From positions 1-45,670 of the forward strand of contig NZ_CADCSU010000036.1 of the NCBI RefSeq assembly GCF_902804475.1: a DNA stretch of 45,670 nucleotides, written 5' to 3'. The notes under the pieces were generated by a model. That model ran no database searches, was not told the origin of the DNA, and saw only the letters and a program-made list of their open reading frames with translations. This DNA comes from Flavobacterium bizetiae (lineage in GTDB: Bacteria > Bacteroidota > Bacteroidia > Flavobacteriales > Flavobacteriaceae). Both the position numbers and the translations under genes were made by a program. How positions within the stretch are numbered: position 1 is the first letter of the stretch; each line of letters begins with the position of its first letter. Positions 39,803-45,670 of the stretch are shown one piece after another.

Positions 39803-40948
39803 TTAATTTTTAGTTATAAAAGCAATATGTGCGGGAATATTTCCGCCTGTAGTTTTCCATTTTAATTTGCCTTCCGGCGTAAAGCAATAGATGTAGCCTG
39901 TTACCACGTAATTCTGGGCATCCGTAATATAGATTTCCTTGGTTTCAGGATTTACCTGAAGTCCGTACGGAATCATTATTTGTTTGTCTGTGCCGTCTGT
40001 AATAATCTTGTCACTGATTACTTTCTTCGTTCTGGTGTCCATTATTCCGTAGGTCACTTTGTTACTATTTGTGAGATAACTCCATGATACACTGTAGTAA
40101 TAGAGTAAATCATCAACGAGACACATTCCTAAAACCGGCATATTGAGCTGCATTTTTTTCTCATCGGTTTTGGTATCAATTACAAAAAGATTTGAGGGCG
40201 TATTGTAATAATCTCCTCTTGAACTCACATAAATATCTCCTCTGCTGTCTATTTCTATACTGTACAGATTGATGCCTACGTCTATCTTTTTTATTTCGGT
40301 AAACGTTTCAAGATCAATTACAGACACGGTTCTGTCATAATTAGGCACTCTGTAACCTCCTGAATTGGCTACGTATAATTTCCCGTTATGCACGACCATT
40401 TGTTCGGGTTGGTATCCTACGTTTACTTTTCGTTTTATTTCTAATGATGTTGTATCAATTTCTGCAACAAAACCTATTTCGGCATTGGGGTCAATCGCAA
40501 CGGGGCCTGCATAAGAGCTCACATAAGCTTTGTCTTTATAAAAAGCAACATAACGACAATTGGGAATGTCTATTTTTTTGATGCGTTTTGCCGTCCATTT
40601 ATCAATTACTTCTACCTTATTGGAAACATTAATAACGGCATAAACCTTGTTGCCGTAAATTTGAATATCATTTCCAACGTCTCCCAGTTCCTTTACTACT
40701 GTAGGATTTCGTTCTGAATAAATATCGGTGGTATAATTTCCTGTTCGATAACTGAATATGTCTATACTCGCTCTATTCATTCCCATATTACCTTCATTAA
40801 GAAGATAAAAACCTTCAATATTTCCGTCGCTTCTTGGTGCGGCAACACTTTTAGAAGAAGAGGGAAAAATGGTTTCGTCTTCTCTACAAGAGACAAAAGC
40901 GAGGCTTATCAATAAACCGAGGACTAACTTTGTTGTGATCTTTTTCAT
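39803..40948 (-). CDS. BtuG-like beta-propeller lipoprotein (YncE/DUF5074 type)
   Basis: This 381-residue lipoprotein has a lipobox AFVSC (Cys21) followed by REDE. The body is a seven-bladed-type propeller with repeated strands: GFYLLNEGNMGMNRASIDIF, VGNDIQIYGNKVYAVIN, VEVIDKWTAKRIKKIDIP, PEQMVVHNGKLYVANSGG, VSVIDLETFTEIKKIDVG and LQVNPETKEIYITDAQN. In Bacteroides, BtuG proteins of this fold cap BtuB and bind vitamin B12 with very high affinity at the cell surface. The gene overlaps the TonB-receptor gene by 4 bp (ATGA) and lies under a cobalamin riboswitch. A BtuG role is strongly supported by context, though residue-level contacts cannot be checked. Confidence 0.85.
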   Translation of the reverse strand: MKKITTKLVLGLLISLAFVSCREDETIFPSSSKSVAAPRSDGNIEGFYLLNEGNMGMNRASIDIFSYRTGNYTTDIYSERNPTVVKELGDVGNDIQIYGNKVYAVINVSNKVEVIDKWTAKRIKKIDIPNCRYVAFYKDKAYVSSYAGPVAIDPNAEIGFVAEIDTTSLEIKRKVNVGYQPEQMVVHNGKLYVANSGGYRVPNYDRTVSVIDLETFTEIKKIDVGINLYSIEIDSRGDIYVSSRGDYYNTPSNLFVIDTKTDEKKMQLNMPVLGMCLVDDLLYYYSVSWSYLTNSNKVTYGIMDTRTKKVISDKIITDGTDKQIMIPYGLQVNPETKEIYITDAQNYVVTGYIYCFTPEGKLKWKTTGGNIPAHIAFITKN

Positions 40949-42993
40949 AGCTCGATACTTATTATAAATTTCATTGTGCGACCCGGCATCGGATAATTAT
41001 AAATTACCTCGTATTGCTGATCGAAAACATTATTAAGTTCTATTGCGCCTTTCATTTTATAATGCTGAAATGCAAATGATTTTTGTACCGCCAAATCGTG
41101 CGTATACCAAGGCTGAACTTCGTTGACTTTTATATTATTGACATTCCCGTTGTATCGTTTTCCTACATATACAAAACTGTAGTTGAAATTCCAGGTTTCG
41201 TATTCGGCATTTAGTATTCCGGATCCGCTGTGCCACGGTGTATAAGGTATTTGGTCTCCATAAGAAGATAATTCAAGACCATTAAATTTGGTAAAATCCC
41301 TGCTTTCAGAAAAAGTATAGGTTAGATTCGTACTTAAATTTACCTTGCCAATATGCATTCCCAGATTTACAACAGATTCTATTCCTTTACCTTTTACCTG
41401 CCCCATGTTCGTCATCATCCAGCGAAATAAGTTTCCTGTTGGCGCTGCTACAATTTTGTCTTTAGTATTGGTATAATATCCATCAACCTGAAAAGATATC
41501 TTATCGAAAAACCCTTTATTTACAGGCAAATTATACGTAAAACCAACATCGTACTGATTCATATATTCGGGTCTCAAAGTACTGGAACCAACCATAGTAT
41601 AATACAAATCATTAAAAGTGGGCATTCTAAAAATACGTTTTGCAAATGCTCTTATATTAAAATCGTATGCTGCAAAGGGTGTGTAACCCAGAAATAATGC
41701 CGGAGTAAATTCTTTTTTATCCGGAGCTTTTGCATTGTAACGCACTTCTTCCTGAACATAAGTACCGACAACGCTTCCTAAGGCTTTAAATCGGCCAAGT
41801 CTGTAGGAACTTGCCAAAGAAAATAGTGCTGTATAACGTTCCGGAAAAGAAAACTGGGTTTGTATTCCTTTTCGGGTTGCGTTTAATCTATTGTATTGAA
41901 AATCTGTAGACAACGAAACATCCCAGTTTGATAATATACTGTACATGTTTACGGCTGAAAAATAATATTCCTGTTGGTAATAACTATCGTCAGATTGTGC
42001 GCCTTCGGTTACTGTTTCGCCTAATATATTGGTCGTATCTCTGGCTACGTAATGTGTATAATCATACGCGTATTTTGCTTTGGCCTGAAACTTATATCTT
42101 TTCGTAAAATCTTTAATTAAAGTTCCTTGAGCAAAAAAATTCTTGTCGTATTGTCTGAAACCGTCTGAAAATTTATTCTCTACAATCGCTCCCGGCGCTC
42201 CCCTATCAGAATCATAATAATACACTTTAGCATCCCATGAACCATTGTGGAGTTTTCCGTAAAGACCGGTTTCAAATCGTAATGCTTCGATATCGCTATT
42301 GTGTCTCGTGGCAGTGGTATCGTAGGCAACGGTTCCGTCAAGATTATTTCTTTTGTATCTAAATTTATACTGGCCGTTAGACTTTATATATTCAGAGCTT
42401 ACGTTCATGCTCACTTTATCGCTCAGCTTTTGTTCCCATCTAAAAGAAGGATCAAAATAATTGATTGACATGGTTTTAAACCGAACCAGTAAATTTGTCT
42501 TTTTATCACCCACAAAAACAGGACGTTTCGTTCTTAAATAAATGGTCGATGCGGCAGAAAAGTCTTTTGCCGATTGAAAAATTTCGCTTTTTTGACCATT
42601 ATATAAGGTTAGGGATTCCATATCGTCTAAGGAATATTTCCCCAGATCTGTCACACCGTTTTGTGCGTTTCCTAATTGAATACCATCATAAAAAACACCA
42701 ACATGATGCGTACCCATATTACGTACATCGACCGTTTTAAGTCCGCCGAGACCACCGTAATCCTTAATTTGAATTCCTGCAAAATATCTCAGGGCATCCG
42801 CCACATTATGGCTCGCTAAATTCTCCAGTAATTTGCCTGAAAGACTTTGTACCGGAATTACTTCCTGATAAGGTTTGCCTTTTAAAATGACTTCTTTTAA
42901 AACGCGCAAACTGTCATTAGAAACCTGCGAATGAAGCCAATAAGGGGCAATAAATAAGAAAAGAAAAAAGAGTATTTTTTTTGTATTGTACAT
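40945..42993 (-). CDS. btuB: BtuB-like TonB-dependent cobalamin receptor
   Basis: The protein is 682 residues from the ATG at 42993 (MYNTKKILFFLFLFIAPYWL, a signal peptide). An in-frame ATG 16 codons upstream would put a charged stretch before the signal. The plug domain (about 30-160) has LASHNVADALRYFAGIQIKD, GGLKTVDVRNMGTHHVGVFY and DGIQLGNAQNG. A 22-strand-type barrel follows with NIRAFAKRIFRMPTFNDLYY and a C-terminal TMKFIISIEL. The protein takes up B12 across the outer membrane using TonB energy. The assignment to cobalamin rests on the riboswitch 130 nt upstream and the BtuG-like partner gene overlapping its 3' end. No N-terminal carboxypeptidase-like domain of the SusC type is present. 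Confidence 0.9.
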   Translation of the reverse strand: MYNTKKILFFLFLFIAPYWLHSQVSNDSLRVLKEVILKGKPYQEVIPVQSLSGKLLENLASHNVADALRYFAGIQIKDYGGLGGLKTVDVRNMGTHHVGVFYDGIQLGNAQNGVTDLGKYSLDDMESLTLYNGQKSEIFQSAKDFSAASTIYLRTKRPVFVGDKKTNLLVRFKTMSINYFDPSFRWEQKLSDKVSMNVSSEYIKSNGQYKFRYKRNNLDGTVAYDTTATRHNSDIEALRFETGLYGKLHNGSWDAKVYYYDSDRGAPGAIVENKFSDGFRQYDKNFFAQGTLIKDFTKRYKFQAKAKYAYDYTHYVARDTTNILGETVTEGAQSDDSYYQQEYYFSAVNMYSILSNWDVSLSTDFQYNRLNATRKGIQTQFSFPERYTALFSLASSYRLGRFKALGSVVGTYVQEEVRYNAKAPDKKEFTPALFLGYTPFAAYDFNIRAFAKRIFRMPTFNDLYYTMVGSSTLRPEYMNQYDVGFTYNLPVNKGFFDKISFQVDGYYTNTKDKIVAAPTGNLFRWMMTNMGQVKGKGIESVVNLGMHIGKVNLSTNLTYTFSESRDFTKFNGLELSSYGDQIPYTPWHSGSGILNAEYETWNFNYSFVYVGKRYNGNVNNIKVNEVQPWYTHDLAVQKSFAFQHYKMKGAIELNNVFDQQYEVIYNYPMPGRTMKFIISIEL

Positions 42994-43122
42994 CACTGAT
43001 TTAATTAAATAAACTTCGCAGATGTAGCAATCAAAAAGCAAAAAAAGAGAATCCCGCTATACAATAACAGGTCAATTCTTGTTGTTCAACTTTATTCCAC
43101 GAAAGTCTTAAACTATGTGATT

Positions 43123-43310
43123 GTGGCAGGTCTCCTGACTTGTTCTATCTTTAAAACAGCCTTCTCATCCGCGACAGCGAACAATGGCATTAGTAATGTT
43201 TAAAGACGTATATAGAACTTACAGTAGCGGGTCTGCTCAGGATTTGCACCTGATTCCCTTTTAACTATTTTCTTTGATTTTTCGAAAGAAAACAGACCAA
43301 AATCTGACGT
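43123..43310 (-). promoter_or_regulatory. Cobalamin (AdoCbl/B12) riboswitch
   Basis: The minus strand contains the aptamer core AAGGGAATCAGGTGCAAATC, then CTGAGCAGACCCGCTACTG (43219-43260), followed by GATGAGAAGGC and the B12-box-like AGTCAGGAGACCTGCCAC (43123-43140), all in the canonical order. The 5' GGTCTG and peripheral TTTTCTTTCGAAAAATCAAA form the leading stems. It lies about 130 nt before the btuB start, so B12 should switch off the whole receptor-lipoprotein operon. Confidence 0.96.
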
Positions 43311-43620
43311 AAAGATATGATTATCTTTATAAAAAGAAGTATAATGCAACAAAATTACATTTTTAACAACGAATTAACAAAAACGTCATCAATAATATAA
43401 ACAGCTAAAAAACAAGGTTTTGAAGAATTTTATTTTGGAGAAATGCGGCCAATATACTACTAAGAATCAAGTATTGCAGAAAAATAAATTATGAGAATGC
43501 TTTATCGACAGACATTATCACAATTTGCATCAAATGATGAAATCAAGAAATTGGTTTGAAATATAACTGAAGGTAGCGAGGTAAAATATGGGGATTATTT
43601 TACCCTGCAAAATTTTCAAA
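43311..43620. other. Intergenic region upstream of the cobalamin riboswitch
   Basis: This 310-bp AT-rich stretch should hold the operon promoter. No exact TAnnTTTG box at the right distance was found on the minus strand (a TATCTTTA at about 43315-43322 is the nearest). No gene was seen. Confidence 0.35.
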
Positions 43621-43869
43621 TTATCTAAAAATGGTTATGGTATCGGCCAGATTTTCTTTGTAGATAAATGCTTTGATAAATTCCTGAACTTCATTAGTAG
43701 TTTCTGAAGGAGTGGCAAAAGAATTAATATGAAACTCATCATCCTGATCCAGGATATGTATAATTTCTGTGTATCCTTTCGAAATTAAACTTCCCTTTAA
43801 TTTAATAATATTCAACTGCTGTTGACTATCTAACTCCTTACGAACTTTTAGTTTTATAGCTTTATCCAT
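43621..43869 (-). CDS. Hypothetical small acidic/basic protein (82 aa)
   Basis: This 82-residue soluble protein with balanced charge appears to fold as alpha-beta: KAIKLKVRKELDSQQQLNII helix, LKGSLISKGYTEIIHILDQD, then FATPSETTNEVQEFIKAFIY and a final LADTITIFR strand. There is no signal peptide, Cys or known motif. Codon use and composition look like a real gene, and the ATG has an A-rich upstream. It is single and divergent from the Crp/Fnr gene. I do not recognise the family. Confidence 0.6.
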   Translation of the reverse strand: MDKAIKLKVRKELDSQQQLNIIKLKGSLISKGYTEIIHILDQDDEFHINSFATPSETTNEVQEFIKAFIYKENLADTITIFR

Positions 43870-44116
43870 TTGTAAATATTTTAAATTATTATACTCAAAC
43901 TCATTCTCAAATATAAATATTAATTCGTTAATAATGTTCCTAAAACAGCCTTATAAAACATTATTTATCAACACACTAATAAACAAAAGTTTAATAAATT
44001 GTTATTAATTTTATCAAATCGTTAATTACTATTTAAATTTTAATTTCCTATCTTCTACGAGACATCGCAAAATTGATGTTACTACTTAAAACTTCAATCT
44101 ATTATTAAATTTTCTA

Positions 44117-44124
44117 TAACTTTG
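44117..44124 (+). promoter_or_regulatory. -7 box (TAACTTTG) of the second Crp/Fnr gene
   Basis: The sequence TAACTTTG fits TAnnTTTG and ends only 9 nt before the ATG at 44134. Transcription should start at about 44130-44132, so the mRNA is nearly leaderless. An in-frame TTG at 44122 lies inside the promoter and is rejected as a start. Confidence 0.6.
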
Positions 44125-44133
44125 GCCGCTACT

Positions 44134-44697
44134 ATGCAAACCCAACTTAGAGCACATATCGAAAAAATAACTCCTCTTACCGATGAGGAATTTGCTTTTG
44201 TATACGGCCATTTTACCACCAAAAAGTTTAAAAAACACCAATTTCTTATTCAGGAAGGCGATCCTGTAAAGTATTCGTATTTTGTAATTTCAGGACTTTT
44301 AAAATTGGTATATACGGATAATAAAGAAAAACAGCATGTGGTTTCTTTTGCTATGGAGGATTGGTGGGAAAGTGATTATTATGCTTTTTTTACTGAAACT
44401 AAAGCTACAATGTCATTAGAATGTCTTGAAGATACTGAGGTACTTTGCTGTACTCTTGAAGATTATAAAAAACTATGTAGCGGTTTACAGAAAATGGAAC
44501 GCTTTTTTCTGGAGAAAGCTACTTTTGGTTTTCTGGGATCGCAACGCCGTATTATTTCCTGGCAAACTTCTAACTCAAAGGAGCGTTACGATCAATTATT
44601 AAAACAATATCCTTCGCTGATGCAGCGTGTTCCTAAAAGTCTTATTGCTTCGTATTTAGGTGTTTCGCGCGAAACGTTAAGCAGATTATCGTCCTGA
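44134..44697 (+). CDS. Crp/Fnr family transcriptional regulator (CRP-like recognition helix)
   Basis: The protein is 187 residues from the ATG at 44134 (MQTQLRAHIEKITPLTDEEF). The cyclic-nucleotide-binding-like domain has KKHQFLIQEGDPVKYSYFVISGLLKLVY. The canonical cAMP phosphate-binding R-S/T pair is absent, so cAMP binding is doubtful. The winged helix ends LIASYLGVSRETLSRLSS. R-E-T-L-S-R keeps the Arg, Glu and Arg that CRP uses to read TGTGA. A perfect TGTGA-N6-TCACA site follows 25 bp after the stop, just upstream of ridA. The predicted transcript has almost no leader. Confidence 0.88.
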   Translation: MQTQLRAHIEKITPLTDEEFAFVYGHFTTKKFKKHQFLIQEGDPVKYSYFVISGLLKLVYTDNKEKQHVVSFAMEDWWESDYYAFFTETKATMSLECLEDTEVLCCTLEDYKKLCSGLQKMERFFLEKATFGFLGSQRRIISWQTSNSKERYDQLLKQYPSLMQRVPKSLIASYLGVSRETLSRLSS

Positions 44698-44720
44698 TTT
44701 GTTTCGTGATTTGCTTCCCG

Positions 44721-44738
44721 CTGTGACATTTCTCACAG
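44721..44738. promoter_or_regulatory. CRP-type operator CTGTGA-N6-TCACAG
   Basis: The sequence CTGTGACATTTCTCACAG is a perfect dyad identical to the CRP consensus TGTGA-N6-TCACA. Its centre is about 67 bp upstream of the start predicted for ridA from the CAATTTTG box (44783-44790). A second weaker inverted pair, GTGACATTT with AAATGTCAC at 44751-44759, overlaps it. Confidence 0.65.
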
Positions 44739-44814
44739 TAAAATCGTTAAAAATGTCACCTCTTTATTCCGGCTGTTATCTACAATTTTGCAGTATCAAT
44801 TTTAAACTGTAATA

Positions 44815-45285
44815 ATGAAAAAAACAGCAAACCTTTTAGTATTACTATTATTCACTGCAATGCCTTTATGGGCGCAAACTAAAAAAGGAAAACAAATGGA
44901 AAAAAGAATTATTAATCCGTGGGAATGGCAAAATCAGCGCAGTTACGCACAAGCGGTTGAAGTAAAAAATCCGGAAGGAACATTATATGTTTCGGGACAA
45001 ACGGCTATAAGCGCTGACGGAATTTCGAGTAACGAAAACATGGAATCACAAATAAAACTGGCTTTAAAAAATCTGGAACAAGTCATTACTGAGGCCGGTT
45101 ATGAATGCAAAGGAATTGTTCGGTTGAATATCTACACTACGGCTACGGATGAACTTTGGCCTCATTTTAATCTTATTCAGGATTGGGTAACCAAACATAA
45201 TGTTCAACAAGCTACTACTCTACTCGAAGTGAAAAGTCTTTTTGAAACTTTAAAAGTCGAACTGGAAGCTACTGTTGTAAAATAA
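44815..45285 (+). CDS. Exported RidA/YjgF-family protein lacking the catalytic Arg
   Basis: This 156-residue protein has a clear signal peptide (MKKTANLLVLLLFTAMPLWA, cleavage near A20-Q21) followed by a complete RidA fold. TLYVSGQTAISADG (57-70), SQIKLALKNLEQVITEAG (78-95), IVRLNIYTT (101-109) and TTLLEVKSLFETLKVELEAT (134-153) are present. In RidA imine deaminases an Arg in the A-R-S-x-V-E-V strand binds the substrate carboxylate. Here the position is Thr134, so classic 2-aminoacrylate deaminase activity is unlikely. Export to the periplasm is also unusual for the family. A CRP-type site upstream suggests control by the adjacent Crp/Fnr protein. A terminator follows. Confidence 0.88.
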   Translation: MKKTANLLVLLLFTAMPLWAQTKKGKQMEKRIINPWEWQNQRSYAQAVEVKNPEGTLYVSGQTAISADGISSNENMESQIKLALKNLEQVITEAGYECKGIVRLNIYTTATDELWPHFNLIQDWVTKHNVQQATTLLEVKSLFETLKVELEATVVK

Positions 45286-45302
45286 AAACCTTTATAAAAT
45301 AG

Positions 45303-45346
45303 AAAAAGCTGTGTTTTCCTGAACGAGAAAAATACAGCTTTTTTTT
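45303..45346 (+). terminator. Terminator after the ridA-like gene
   Basis: AAAAAGCTGT (45303-45312) pairs with ACAGCTTTTT within 45334-45346, and inner TTTT/AAAA pairs extend the stem. Eight T residues follow the GC part of the stem. Confidence 0.85.
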
Positions 45347-45563
45347 ATTGAATTTTCTAAACGTTTCTAAAAAATCAGAAAGGTCCTTTCATTTTTGAAT
45401 CAATTTTAAAAAGAAAAACGAGTTAAAATTTTCTTACAACTTTATCATAATCAATAGTATTTCAAATCGTTATCTGAAAAAACATGGAATTGGTGCGGAA
45501 TTTTTTAATTTTTTGCCTTATATTTCAAAACTAAAATTTCCATTTTTACGTAATTACCTGAAA

Positions 45564-45645
45564 CGATAGTCTTGTAATAAGATAAATTCAATTCACTGGT
45601 ACGTTTTTGGAAAAATATTGAATTTTATCTTATTCCTGATTATCG
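45564..45645. repeat. Long imperfect inverted repeat at the window end
   Basis: The arm 45564-45592 pairs with 45617-45645. AATAAGATAAATTCAAT matches ATTGAATTTTATCTTATT with one extra T, and the outer CGATA/TATCG also pairs. A run of T follows at about 45649. It could be a large terminator for a gene beyond the window or a mobile-type palindrome. The rest of 45347-45670 shows no gene. Confidence 0.5.
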
Positions 45646-45670
45646 TTATTTTTTTTATAAATTTTAAGAA

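Noticed and set aside
42994..43041. Upstream ATG for the TonB receptor (adds 16 residues)
   Set aside because: It would place a charged, Cys-containing stretch before an otherwise normal signal peptide; ATG at 42993 is preferred.
1..45670. CRISPR arrays, integrases, transposases, tRNA or rRNA genes
   Set aside because: Looked for on both strands by eye; none was recognised. Repeats present are palindromic or dispersed units, not regularly spaced arrays.

Overview
The window looks like a chromosomal segment of a Flavobacterium-type Bacteroidota. It is AT-rich. Several genes are preceded by the flavobacterial -7 box TAnnTTTG. Exported lipoproteins carry acidic residues just after the lipobox Cys, and one large glycosidase ends in a type IX secretion (T9SS) sorting domain. 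TonB-linked vitamin uptake is also present. No rRNA, tRNA, CRISPR array, integrase or transposase was seen.

Layout. 0.2-2.3 kb: an amidoligase-like protein and a GreA/GreB-type factor, converging on a perfect palindrome. 2.8-4.6 kb: a Crp/Fnr regulator and an SDR reductase with an FNR-type dyad between them. 4.7-6.2 kb: a stand-alone contractile-injection tape-measure domain protein paired with a PhyH-type Fe(II)/2OG dioxygenase. 6.5-9.7 kb: 3-methyladenine DNA glycosylase, a GH130 enzyme and a secreted protein of unknown role. 9.8-11.5 kb: a tiny membrane protein and a proline-dehydrogenase-like protein missing two substrate-binding residues. 11.6-22.6 kb (all minus): an RND tripartite efflux operon, a membrane class III cyclase, a LytS/LytTR-type two-component pair, a FabH-like synthase and a universal stress protein. 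23.0-25.7 kb: a T9SS-exported alpha-galactosidase-like enzyme. 25.7-33.3 kb: VOC protein, class V aminotransferase, APC permease, a TlpA-type thioredoxin behind a SAM-I riboswitch, and an Omp85-type barrel, with many dispersed repeats between them. 33.3-34.9 kb: MgtC-like protein, then an HxlR regulator divergent from a quinone-reductase-type flavoprotein. 35.0-43.3 kb (minus): a cobalamin-riboswitch operon encoding a BtuB-like TonB receptor, a BtuG-like beta-propeller lipoprotein, three tandem paralogous lipoproteins and a DUF4465-type lipoprotein. 43.6-45.3 kb: a small protein, a second Crp/Fnr regulator, a CRP-type dyad and an exported RidA-like protein.

Main points. (1) The B12 operon carries three diverged copies of one surface-lipoprotein family. 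(2) A SAM-I riboswitch with its own promoter leads into a 32-codon Cys-containing ORF and then tlpA, not into a known methionine gene. (3) Each of two Crp/Fnr regulators is followed by a perfect dyad about 66 bp upstream of the predicted start of the next gene. The dyad type (TTGAT or TGTGA) fits the regulator's recognition helix. (4) A tape-measure-type domain is orphaned next to a dioxygenase. (5) Two inverted ~100-nt palindromic elements differ by one compensated base pair. (6) A composite motif is shared between the cyclase and efflux-operon upstream regions, next to a LytTR regulator. Functions are inferred from motif recognition only; no database search was possible.
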